Positions 1 through 7,364 of a DNA stretch of 64,000 nucleotides are shown in pieces. Origin of the DNA: Bacillus canaveralius (GTDB lineage: Bacteria > Bacillota > Bacilli > Bacillales > Cytobacillaceae). Positions within the stretch are counted from its first letter, which is position 1. Every line of letters starts with the position of its first letter. The position numbers and the translations under genes are program-made. The notes below the pieces were generated by a model. It was not told the origin of the DNA, ran no database searches, and worked only from the letters and a program-made list of their open reading frames with translations. The stretch is from NCBI RefSeq assembly GCF_002860125.1, contig NZ_PGVA01000001.1, positions 148,018 to 212,017 on the forward strand, read 5' to 3'.

Positions 1-2
1 TT

Positions 3-458
3 TCGTGTGATCCAAAATTATTAATTGCGGACGAGCCGACAACTGCACTTGATGTAACAATTCAAGCCCAGATTCTCGATCTTTTGGACGAGATGAAGAA
101 GAAGTTTAATATGGCAGTCTTGTTGATTACGCATGACCTCGGTGTGGTCGCAGAATATGCAGACCGGGTGATGGTGATGTATGGCGGGCAAATCGTCGAA
201 GAAACGACTGTTGAAAGGCTATTTGAGGAGCCAAAGCACCCTTATACAAGCGGATTGCTTGAAAGCTTGCCAGCCCTGGATAAAGACGTTGACAGACTGG
301 GATCCATTAAAGGCACAGTTCCACCTGCATATAACTTTCCTGTTGGCTGCCGCTTTTCCGACCGCTGTCCGCATGTGATGGACAAATGCCGGCAGGCCAA
401 CCCGGACCTTTATGCAACAGAACCGGGCCACAACGTGCGTTGCTATCTATATGAATAG
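3..458 (+). CDS. Oligopeptide/dipeptide ABC transporter ATP-binding protein (OppD/DppD type), C-terminal part
   Basis: The reading frame is open from the left edge, so only the C-terminal half is present. It opens with a Walker B region (LLIADEPTTALD) and D-loop, followed by the H-loop (LLITHDLGVV) and the C-terminal oligopeptide-transporter extension with its Cys cluster (PVGCRFSDRCPHVMDKC). That extension is typical of OppD/OppF/DppD/DppF ATPases and separates them from other ABC ATPases. The protein would hydrolyse ATP on the cytoplasmic face to drive peptide import, paired with the OppF-like subunit that starts 15 bases downstream. The start, Walker A and signature motif lie outside the window. 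The family is certain; peptide specificity (Opp, App or Dpp) cannot be told. Confidence 0.93.
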   Translation, partial: SCDPKLLIADEPTTALDVTIQAQILDLLDEMKKKFNMAVLLITHDLGVVAEYADRVMVMYGGQIVEETTVERLFEEPKHPYTSGLLESLPALDKDVDRLGSIKGTVPPAYNFPVGCRFSDRCPHVMDKCRQANPDLYATEPGHNVRCYLYE

Positions 459-473
459 AAGGGGGCTTAATAC

Positions 474-1481
474 GTGTCAGTTACAGAAAAAGAGATAAAA
501 ACAGAGACAAAGCATGACTTGATCATGCAGGCTAAAAACATCAAGAAGTACTTCCCGATCAAGGGGGGGATTATAAGACAAACAGTCGGCCACGTAAAAG
601 CGGTTGATGATGTGTCGCTTGATATTCGAAGAGGCGAAACGCTTGGAGTTGTAGGTGAATCGGGTTCGGGAAAGTCGACTCTTGGCCGGGTGCTTCTGCG
701 TTTGCTCGATCCGACCGAAGGGCAAATCATTTTTAATAATGATGATATAACCACATTGGGGAACCGGAAGATGCGCCCTTACCGCCGGGATATGCAAATG
801 ATTTTCCAGGATCCATTTGCTTCACTAAATCCGAAAATGAGTGTCGGTGAGCTGATTGAGGAACCTTTGCTCGTTCAAACAAACAAAAGCAAAAGCGAGC
901 GTAAAGAAATAGCAAGCAGCTTGCTTGAAAAAGTAGGGCTTCGCCCCGATGCAAGGCATAAATACCCCCATGAGTTTTCTGGAGGCCAGCGCCAGCGGAT
1001 CAGTATTGCCAGGGCACTTACCCTTAATCCAAAGTTCATCATTGGTGATGAACCGGTTTCAGCACTTGACGTGTCGATTCAAGCCCAGGTTCTTAACTTA
1101 ATGGCCGATCTTCAGGATGAGTTTGATCTAACATATTTGTTTATTGCCCATGATTTGAGTGTCGTTAAACATATCAGTGACCGGGTAGCGGTTATGTATC
1201 TGGGACGTATTGCTGAAATATCTCCCAAGAAAGATCTTTATGAAACTCCGCTTCATCCTTATACTCAGGCATTGCTATCGTCTGTACCGACTATCGACGT
1301 CCGCAAGCGCAGGGAGAAAATTATTTTGAAAGGGGATTTGCCAAGTCCGTCAAATCCTCCATCAGGCTGTACATTTCGGACTCGTTGTCCACATGCCCAC
1401 GAACGCTGTGCAGTTGATCGTCCGGAATTAATTGATGTTGGCAACGATCATTTGGTTGCGTGCCATTTGTACGATAAATAA
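474..1481 (+). CDS. Oligopeptide/dipeptide ABC transporter ATP-binding protein (OppF/DppF type)
   Basis: A 335-residue ATPase with a GTG start behind a GGGGG-rich ribosome site. Walker A is GESGSGKST (about residues 61-69), the signature is FSGGQRQR (about 168) and Walker B is [12 protein letters not shown] (about 188-199), followed by the IAHDLSVV H-loop. The C-terminal oligo_HPY extension carries [17 protein letters not shown]. Length and motifs fit OppF/DppF, the second nucleotide-binding subunit of peptide importers. It sits between the truncated OppD-like ATPase and the binding lipoprotein in one co-directional operon. Function as a peptide importer ATPase is secure; the substrate is not known. 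Confidence 0.94.
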   Translation: MSVTEKEIKTETKHDLIMQAKNIKKYFPIKGGIIRQTVGHVKAVDDVSLDIRRGETLGVVGESGSGKSTLGRVLLRLLDPTEGQIIFNNDDITTLGNRKMRPYRRDMQMIFQDPFASLNPKMSVGELIEEPLLVQTNKSKSERKEIASSLLEKVGLRPDARHKYPHEFSGGQRQRISIARALTLNPKFIIGDEPVSALDVSIQAQVLNLMADLQDEFDLTYLFIAHDLSVVKHISDRVAVMYLGRIAEISPKKDLYETPLHPYTQALLSSVPTIDVRKRREKIILKGDLPSPSNPPSGCTFRTRCPHAHERCAVDRPELIDVGNDHLVACHLYDK

Positions 1482-1572
1482 TCCAAATCAACTGTTCTGT
1501 AAGGAGGTGGTGCTGAACGGAGAGATTGATGTTCCACCATGTAAAACCGAAAATTTAAAAGGGGTGAATATT

Positions 1573-3339
1573 TTGAAAGAGAAGAAACGTTGGTTACAAA
1601 TGCTTGTGTTCGTTCTAGTATTAGGATTGCTTGCTGCGTGTAATGGCGGTGGAGACAAGCCTGCTTCAGACGATGGTAAAGGTGAGGAAGCAAGCGGTGA
1701 GCCGCAAAAAGGCGGTACGTTAACCGGTGCAATGGATACTCCGCCAGAGGGAGTATTTAACCCTATTTACTATACATCAGCTTATGAAGCAAATATTCTT
1801 GATTTCACACATGAAGGATTACTTACCCAGAATAAAGATTTAGAGTTTATTGAAAATCTTGCTGAGTCTTGGGAGTTTAATGATGATCAGACTGAAGTAA
1901 CGTTTAAATTGCGAGAAAATGCAAAATGGCATGATGGTGAGCCATTCACTGCCGATGATGTGGTATTTACTTATAAAACTCTATCCACCCCTGGATATGC
2001 TGAAGCAGGCGGTGTACGCCAAGACTTTGCGGTCCGTTTGCTAGGCTATGAAGAATTCTCTACTGGCGCGTCCACTGAATTCCCGGGTGTTGTCGCAGTT
2101 GATGATCACACTGTTACATTCAAGTTTGCCGCACCGAACGTAACAGCCCTTAAAGATGCATCTTTCGATATTATTCCTGAACACATTTTTAAAGATGTTC
2201 CTATAGCTGACATTCCTAAACATGAAGGAACATTGGAGGCTGGCAAAGTTATTGGTACTGGTCCGTTCAAATTCACTGAAATGGTGGATGGGGAGCAATA
2301 CGTTCTTGAACGAAATGAAGATTACTGGCAGGGTGCACCATACCTTGATAAAATTGTATGGCGTATTGTAGACCAGGCTGTCATTCTTGGAATGCTGGAA
2401 AATGGCGAAGTTGACTTTGTTGCTGAGCCAAATGGATTCCAGGCTGCCGACTATGAAACTGTAGATGCAATGGAAAACCTTGAAATCATTGAACAGCCTG
2501 ACTTTGGATACCAGATCATGGGCTTTATGGTGAACCACCGTACACCTGAAGATGCTGCATCCGGTGCAATCAAACCTGAAAATTGGGTGCCAAACGAAAA
2601 GCTTTCCAACAAAAATGTACGTCAGGCAATCGCCTATGCAGTTAACCGTCAAGGCTTAATTGATGGATTGCTCTACGGCCAAGGCAATGTTATCAATGCA
2701 CCAATTGCTACACAATTCCCGGCTTATGATGACGAAAAACCAAACCAATATAAATTTGATCCTAAAAAAGCAAAAGAAATGTTGGACAAAGAAGGATATG
2801 TTGATACGAACAATGACGGTTTCCGTGAAGATCCACAAGGAAATGAATGGGTATTAACAATGAACTATCCAACAGGAAACAAGCTTCGTGAACGTTCTGC
2901 ACCAATCATTCAAGAAATGCTTCAAGATGTAGGCATCAAAGTTGATCTTCGCCAGCCAATGGAATTCCCTGTTTATGCAGAAGCGCTAGAAAAAGATAAT
3001 CAGGATTGGGATATTTACCTGTTAGGCTGGAGTTTGGACAGTGGTGATCCAGACCCTAGTGGATTATGGTCTACAGACGCAGGTTATAACTATGGCCGAT
3101 GGAACAATCCAGAGGCAGATCAGCTGTTACTAGATGCAATGAAAGCACCGGAAGCATTTGATGCTGAATACCGCAACAAGGTATATAGCGACTGGCAAGT
3201 AAAGTTCCAGGACGATCTGCCTGCATTAATACTTTATGCGCAAAACAGCTTGTGGGCACATAATAAGCGTCTGCAGGGTGTCGATGAATTGCCGTATAGC
3301 ATGATTAATAAGCCACACTTGTGGTGGGTAACTGAATAA
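1573..3339 (+). CDS. Oligopeptide-binding lipoprotein (OppA/DppA type, SBP family 5)
   Basis: The best start is TTG at 1573, placed eight bases after AAAGGGG. The longer open frame from 1432 overlaps the preceding gene and lacks a signal peptide. From TTG the product is 588 residues with a lipoprotein signal: positive KEKKRW, a hydrophobic run and the lipobox LLAAC with Cys23 as the lipidated residue, then a Gly/Ser/Asp/Glu-rich linker. The body has family-5 features such as AKWHDGEPFTADDVVFT and VRQAIAYAVNR. It is the extracytoplasmic receptor that hands peptides to the two permeases downstream. A hairpin terminator directly after the gene probably makes its transcript more abundant than the permease transcripts, as in other opp operons. 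Confidence 0.93.
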   Translation: MKEKKRWLQMLVFVLVLGLLAACNGGGDKPASDDGKGEEASGEPQKGGTLTGAMDTPPEGVFNPIYYTSAYEANILDFTHEGLLTQNKDLEFIENLAESWEFNDDQTEVTFKLRENAKWHDGEPFTADDVVFTYKTLSTPGYAEAGGVRQDFAVRLLGYEEFSTGASTEFPGVVAVDDHTVTFKFAAPNVTALKDASFDIIPEHIFKDVPIADIPKHEGTLEAGKVIGTGPFKFTEMVDGEQYVLERNEDYWQGAPYLDKIVWRIVDQAVILGMLENGEVDFVAEPNGFQAADYETVDAMENLEIIEQPDFGYQIMGFMVNHRTPEDAASGAIKPENWVPNEKLSNKNVRQAIAYAVNRQGLIDGLLYGQGNVINAPIATQFPAYDDEKPNQYKFDPKKAKEMLDKEGYVDTNNDGFREDPQGNEWVLTMNYPTGNKLRERSAPIIQEMLQDVGIKVDLRQPMEFPVYAEALEKDNQDWDIYLLGWSLDSGDPDPSGLWSTDAGYNYGRWNNPEADQLLLDAMKAPEAFDAEYRNKVYSDWQVKFQDDLPALILYAQNSLWAHNKRLQGVDELPYSMINKPHLWWVTE

Positions 3340-3359
3340 GAGGAAAAAGACTGACGGGA

Positions 3360-3392
3360 AAGAGCGTGTGGATAACGCCGCACGCTCTTTTC
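3360..3392 (+). terminator. Intrinsic terminator after the binding protein gene
   Basis: A 7-bp GC-rich stem (GAGCGTG / CACGCTC) followed by TTTT lies 20 bases after the binding-protein stop and before the permease genes. It looks like a partial intra-operon terminator. Confidence 0.75.
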
Positions 3393-3544
3393 TTGTCAAG
3401 AAATAAAAAGTATTGCTCAAGCGCACGACTTTCCGGTAATTAAAAAGATGATCGGCTGGATGTTTGTCCTTCAAAAGAGAGTCTAATCCTTACCTGGATG
3501 GATCAAATAGTGCGCTTGTGCTGTTTAGAATGGAGGAGGAAACG

Positions 3545-4510
3545 TTGTACAAGTATATCATCCGACGCTTTCTTATTTTTATACCAATGCTCTTCGTCCT
3601 CACCATTGCCGTTTATGGATTAATTCAAGCCGCACCGGGAGATCCGATCGCCGGTAGACTTCTAGATCCGAATATCGATCCTGCGGCGATTGAGAAGCAA
3701 AGGGAGGCCCTTGGACTAAATGATCCCGTACATGTTCAATATTGGAACTGGGTGAAGAATGCTGCTAAAGGGGATTTTGGAGAATCGATTGCTTACAAAG
3801 GGCGTTCAGTATCTGATTTAATCAACGGCCGAATCGTCAACACACTGTATTTAGGAACATTTGCGTTGGCTCTTACGCTAATTGTCGGGATTCCGATTGG
3901 TATTTATTCTGCTCGTAAGCCATATTCATTGCTTGATTATGGCGCAACTGCATTTGGTTTTTTTGGACTAGCGGTTCCAAGCTTCTTTTTCGGCTTAGTC
4001 ATCATCTACTTTTTCTCAATTCAGCTTGGCTGGTTTCCATCGCAAGGCTCAGTTTCATCTCCTGGACTTACAGGCATGGAACTGTTTGTGGACAGGCTTC
4101 ACCATCTAGTCCTTCCGGGTATTACCCTTGGTTTAGCAGGAACAGCTTCATATATGCGCTATATGCGTTCAGAAGTACTTGATGTGCTTAGCAGCGATTA
4201 TATTAGGACAGCTAAAGCAAAAGGAATGACAGACCGATCTGTTTTGTACAAGCATACACTCCGCAATGCTATGATTCCTATCATTACTTTATTGGGTTTT
4301 GAAATTGGTACATTGCTCAGTGGCGCCATTATTACAGAAGGGGTATTCCAATTTCCCGGTATTGGTACACTGTTTATCACATCGATCGGAAATCGTGATT
4401 ATCCGGTTATCATGGCCCTTAACTTAATGTTCGGTTTCTTTATTTTATTAGGCAATTTATTGGCTGACATATTTTATAGCATTGTCGATCCAAGAATTCG
4501 CTACGACTGA
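3545..4510 (+). CDS. Peptide ABC transporter permease (OppB/DppB type)
   Basis: A TTG start at 3545 directly follows GGAGGAGG, giving 321 residues that begin at the first membrane helix (YKYIIRRFLIFIPMLF). The earlier in-frame ATG at 3464 would add an unrelated hydrophilic leader. There are about six transmembrane segments, a large external loop after helix 1 (GDPIAGRLLDPNIDP, WNWVKNAAKGDFGES) and the cytoplasmic EAA loop (SDYIRTAKAKGMTDRSVLYKH cut to its core RTAKAKGM) that contacts the ATPases. The end VDPRIRYD is typical of OppB/DppB. It pairs with the OppC-like permease whose start lies 10 bases downstream. Confidence 0.93.
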   Translation: MYKYIIRRFLIFIPMLFVLTIAVYGLIQAAPGDPIAGRLLDPNIDPAAIEKQREALGLNDPVHVQYWNWVKNAAKGDFGESIAYKGRSVSDLINGRIVNTLYLGTFALALTLIVGIPIGIYSARKPYSLLDYGATAFGFFGLAVPSFFFGLVIIYFFSIQLGWFPSQGSVSSPGLTGMELFVDRLHHLVLPGITLGLAGTASYMRYMRSEVLDVLSSDYIRTAKAKGMTDRSVLYKHTLRNAMIPIITLLGFEIGTLLSGAIITEGVFQFPGIGTLFITSIGNRDYPVIMALNLMFGFFILLGNLLADIFYSIVDPRIRYD

Positions 4511-4520
4511 GGTGAATAAT

Positions 4521-5444
4521 ATGCAACTTAATCCGCAAGATACGGTGAATACAAATCCGGAAATCCAACCGCAAGGCAAGTCGGAATATGGAAAAACGCC
4601 TTTCCAGCTTGCGCTCGCTCGTTTTATGAAAAATAAATTAGCAGTCGCCGGCGTAATCATCCTTACTTTGATTATAATTATGGTGATTCTTGCACCGTTT
4701 TTTACGGACCAGAGTCCGACTAAATCCAACTTAATGATGATTGAACGTCCGCCAAGTGCCGACCACCCACTTGGAAATGACAGCTCAGGAAGGGACAATC
4801 TTTCTCGCTTTTTATACGGCGGACGAATTTCTCTAATTGTGGGCTTTAGTGCGATGTTATTTACACTCGTAATTGGTGTAACACTAGGCTCAATCGCAGG
4901 TTATTATGGCGGAAAAATTGATGCGATCATCATGCGTGCTGCTGACATGATGCTGGTTCTTCCATTCCTTGTTATCGTATTAACGGTTGTTGCCGTTTTA
5001 GAAAAGGTAACGATCGGGCTATTTGTGACGATTATTGCGCTAACCACATGGCCCAACCTGACGAGGATTATCAGGGGAACCTATTTGTCGCTGCGAGAAC
5101 AAGAGTTTATTCTCGGCGTAAAGGCAATCGGTGCCAGCGATGCCCGAATCATCTTTAAGCATTTCATCCCGAATGCGATCGGGCCAATTGTTGTAAATGC
5201 TTCATTGATGATGGCAACGATGATTATCGTTGAATCTGCACTCAGCTTTATTGGCTTTGGAATTCCACAGCCTACGCCAACATGGGGCAATATGATTTCC
5301 GAGGCGCAAAGCTTGCGTATTTTACGAAACAGCCCGGAAGCATGGATACCACCGGGACTTGCCATTTTAACAACTGTCCTTTGTATTAACTTTATCGGAG
5401 ACGGTCTCCGTGATGCATTTGACCCAAAAAGTAATAGACGTTAA
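4521..5444 (+). CDS. Peptide ABC transporter permease (OppC/DppC type)
   Basis: ATG at 4521 follows a GAGGTG site that overlaps the end of the upstream permease; an in-frame ATG at 4482 lies inside that gene. The 307-residue product has the N-terminal OppC_N segment (ARFMKNKLAVAGVIIL), the DHPLGNDSSGRD motif that marks OppC/DppC proteins, about six membrane helices and an EAA loop (EFILGVKAIGASDARIIFKH). The end FIGDGLRDAFDPK is characteristic of the family. It completes a five-gene importer in the order ATPase, ATPase, receptor, permease B, permease C. Confidence 0.94.
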   Translation: MQLNPQDTVNTNPEIQPQGKSEYGKTPFQLALARFMKNKLAVAGVIILTLIIIMVILAPFFTDQSPTKSNLMMIERPPSADHPLGNDSSGRDNLSRFLYGGRISLIVGFSAMLFTLVIGVTLGSIAGYYGGKIDAIIMRAADMMLVLPFLVIVLTVVAVLEKVTIGLFVTIIALTTWPNLTRIIRGTYLSLREQEFILGVKAIGASDARIIFKHFIPNAIGPIVVNASLMMATMIIVESALSFIGFGIPQPTPTWGNMISEAQSLRILRNSPEAWIPPGLAILTTVLCINFIGDGLRDAFDPKSNRR

Positions 5445-5762
5445 CACCTAGACCTGCTGATGAGAAACTATCAGCAGGTTCTATTTATGTGGAGCTGTAC
5501 ATAAGAGGGAAAACAAACTGGCATAACATTCCGGCTTTAGATTGTGTTATCAACAAACGGAATTGGGGAAAAGTAACGTAAGGTTAAAGAACCGAAGCTA
5601 AACCGGTTCTTGTTTATATTTTAGGATCCATTTTTAAATACCTTTTTTTCACTAGGTGTGTTAATATTTAGCGGGACGAAATATAATCCTTTTAGAAGGA
5701 TTAATTGTACATGGATCTTCATGATAGAAGGTTCCTTTTTCATAACAAAGGGAGGGAGATCC
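5445..5762 (+). other. Intergenic region with two hairpins
   Basis: No gene is seen. A strong hairpin (ACCTGCTGAT / ATCAGCAGGT, 5451-5486) ends the peptide importer operon. A second hairpin (AAGAACCG / CGGTTCTT, 5587-5620) runs into a T-rich stretch and could be another terminator or a leader attenuator for the MFS gene. The remainder is AT-rich and presumably holds the MFS promoter. Confidence 0.55.
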
Positions 5763-6968
5763 TTGGATCAACATAACTTAAAAGAAACGCTCTGGACTAA
5801 GTCCTTCATTATGTTAATGGCCGGTAATTTGTTTGTGTTTATGTCATTTCAAATGCTGATTCCCACTTTGCCGCCATACATTAAATCGATCGGTGCGTCG
5901 GGGCTGCAAATCGGTCTTGTCACAGCACTTTTTTCAATAGGTGCGGTCTTCAGCCGCCCGTTTATCGGGTATTTGCTCGAGTATAAGGCAAGGAAGCCGC
6001 TAGTGATAGTTGGGGCACTAGCACTTATGCTTATTACGGTGCTTTATCCGATTTCTCAAGTTGTCGTTATCTTTCTGTTGCTGCGGTTCATTCATGGACT
6101 TGCCTGGGGCTGGTCGACTACCGTAAATGGAACAGCGGCTGTTGATATTGTCCCAAACTCACGTTTAGGTGAAGGCATGGGATATTATGGCCTGTCGGTC
6201 ACGATTGGAATGATTATCGCACCAAGCCTCGGTATCTATTTGTTTCAAGTCACCACTTTTGATAATTTAATTTATATTTCAGTGGCATTAGGAGTCATTG
6301 CCATTCTGCTTCTGGCCATTGCTCGCTACCGGACGCCGGAAGTTGTTGAAAAAACAGGCAAAGAGGAACTGAAATTTTCCTACTTTGGTTCGCTGATTGA
6401 AAAAACAAGCTTGTATCCTGCATTTGTAACGGTCATGATCACCTTTGGTTATGGATCGGTTGTGACATTTATCGTGATCTTTGGGGAAGAGCGCGGAATT
6501 GATCAAATCTTTCTATTTTATTTGTTCAATGCGATTATGGCATCTTTATCGAGACCATTTGCCGGTAAATGGTTTGATCGGAGGGGGCCGTTTGGACTTG
6601 TGCTGTTCTGTACGTCATTAACGTTTATCGGAATGTGGGTTCTTTCTTTCGCCCATTCGAATCTCTTCATCATCATCGCGGGAACCTTGTTTGGAGCCGG
6701 GTTTGGTTCTTTAATTCCAACGCTGCAATCATGGACATTGTCAATGACACCGCCGCACCGGCGCGGAGTGGCAAACGGAATGTTTTTTTCGGCAATGGAC
6801 CTTGGGATTGGCCTGGGCGGAGTCGTGTTTGGCATACTGGCCCAATATGTTGAAACGGCTGCACTTTTCCAGATTTCCAGTTTTTTTCTCGTTATTGCCA
6901 TCGTCTTTACTCTTATAGAAGCACGTAGAGGATTGATGCGCAGTCGGCGCACTGCATCTTCGCAATAA
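5763..6968 (+). CDS. MFS transporter, drug/metabolite efflux type
   Basis: A TTG start at 5763 follows GGGAGGGAG; the longer frame from 5658 adds a non-homologous leader. The 401-residue product has about twelve membrane helices in two halves and the MFS signature loop after helix 2 (FSRPFIGYLLEYKARKPL), repeated in the second half (SRPFAGKWFDRRGP). Conserved PHRRGVANGMFFSAMDLG is found in YfkF/YxaM-like major facilitators of Bacillus. It acts in the cytoplasmic membrane, probably as a proton-driven exporter. It stands alone between terminators, so the substrate cannot be inferred. Confidence 0.85.
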   Translation: MDQHNLKETLWTKSFIMLMAGNLFVFMSFQMLIPTLPPYIKSIGASGLQIGLVTALFSIGAVFSRPFIGYLLEYKARKPLVIVGALALMLITVLYPISQVVVIFLLLRFIHGLAWGWSTTVNGTAAVDIVPNSRLGEGMGYYGLSVTIGMIIAPSLGIYLFQVTTFDNLIYISVALGVIAILLLAIARYRTPEVVEKTGKEELKFSYFGSLIEKTSLYPAFVTVMITFGYGSVVTFIVIFGEERGIDQIFLFYLFNAIMASLSRPFAGKWFDRRGPFGLVLFCTSLTFIGMWVLSFAHSNLFIIIAGTLFGAGFGSLIPTLQSWTLSMTPPHRRGVANGMFFSAMDLGIGLGGVVFGILAQYVETAALFQISSFFLVIAIVFTLIEARRGLMRSRRTASSQ

Positions 6969-6973
6969 CAAAT

Positions 6974-7015
6974 AAAAAGCGATTAAGAGCGGATCTTCTC
7001 TCTAATCGCTTTTTA
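6974..7015 (+). terminator. Intrinsic terminator after MFS gene
   Basis: AAAAAGCGATTA pairs with TAATCGCTTTTT around a short loop, followed by a T-run; it lies just after the MFS stop. Confidence 0.8.
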
Positions 7016-7191
7016 TATTGTCAATAATGTAACAAACCGCCATCATTTTGTATTAAAAATGAAAGCTAAATGAAACTTTTTGCAATAATAACTCTGATAG
7101 AATAATAAGGATAAAGACTTATAGCATATTTACCTCTCTCTTGTCATATAGCAATTATTATACTATGGACTTGGAGGAACTTTGAGTCCGA

Positions 7192-7325
7192 TGTCTAGTC
7201 GTCCAGCTCCAGTGCCTAGCCCTTCGAGTCGCTTCGGTCCTGCCAATGAAGTCAAAGAACGACTTCACCGTCAGGCCCTCCAGCGCTTGTCAGGGCTGTT
7301 CAAGGCACTTACGCTTTTGTTCAAG
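7192..7325. repeat. Structured intergenic repeat element
   Basis: A GC-richer island in an AT-rich spacer. Its ends pair in two blocks: AGTGCCT (7211-7217) plus AGCCCT (7218-7223) pair with AGGGCT (7292-7297) and AGGCACT (7303-7309). Inside lies a perfect hairpin GAAGTC-AAAGAAC-GACTTC. No open frame fits. From memory, closely similar blocks (beginning GTCCAGCTCCAG and containing GAGTCGCTTCGGTCC) occur many times between genes in Bacillaceae genomes; I cannot verify that here. It could be a REP/MITE-like mobile palindrome or a non-coding RNA. The surrounding 7016-7364 spacer has no gene. Confidence 0.6.
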
Positions 7326-7364
7326 TAAGATGACTTGTAAATACGATCAGCGGAGGAACGAATT

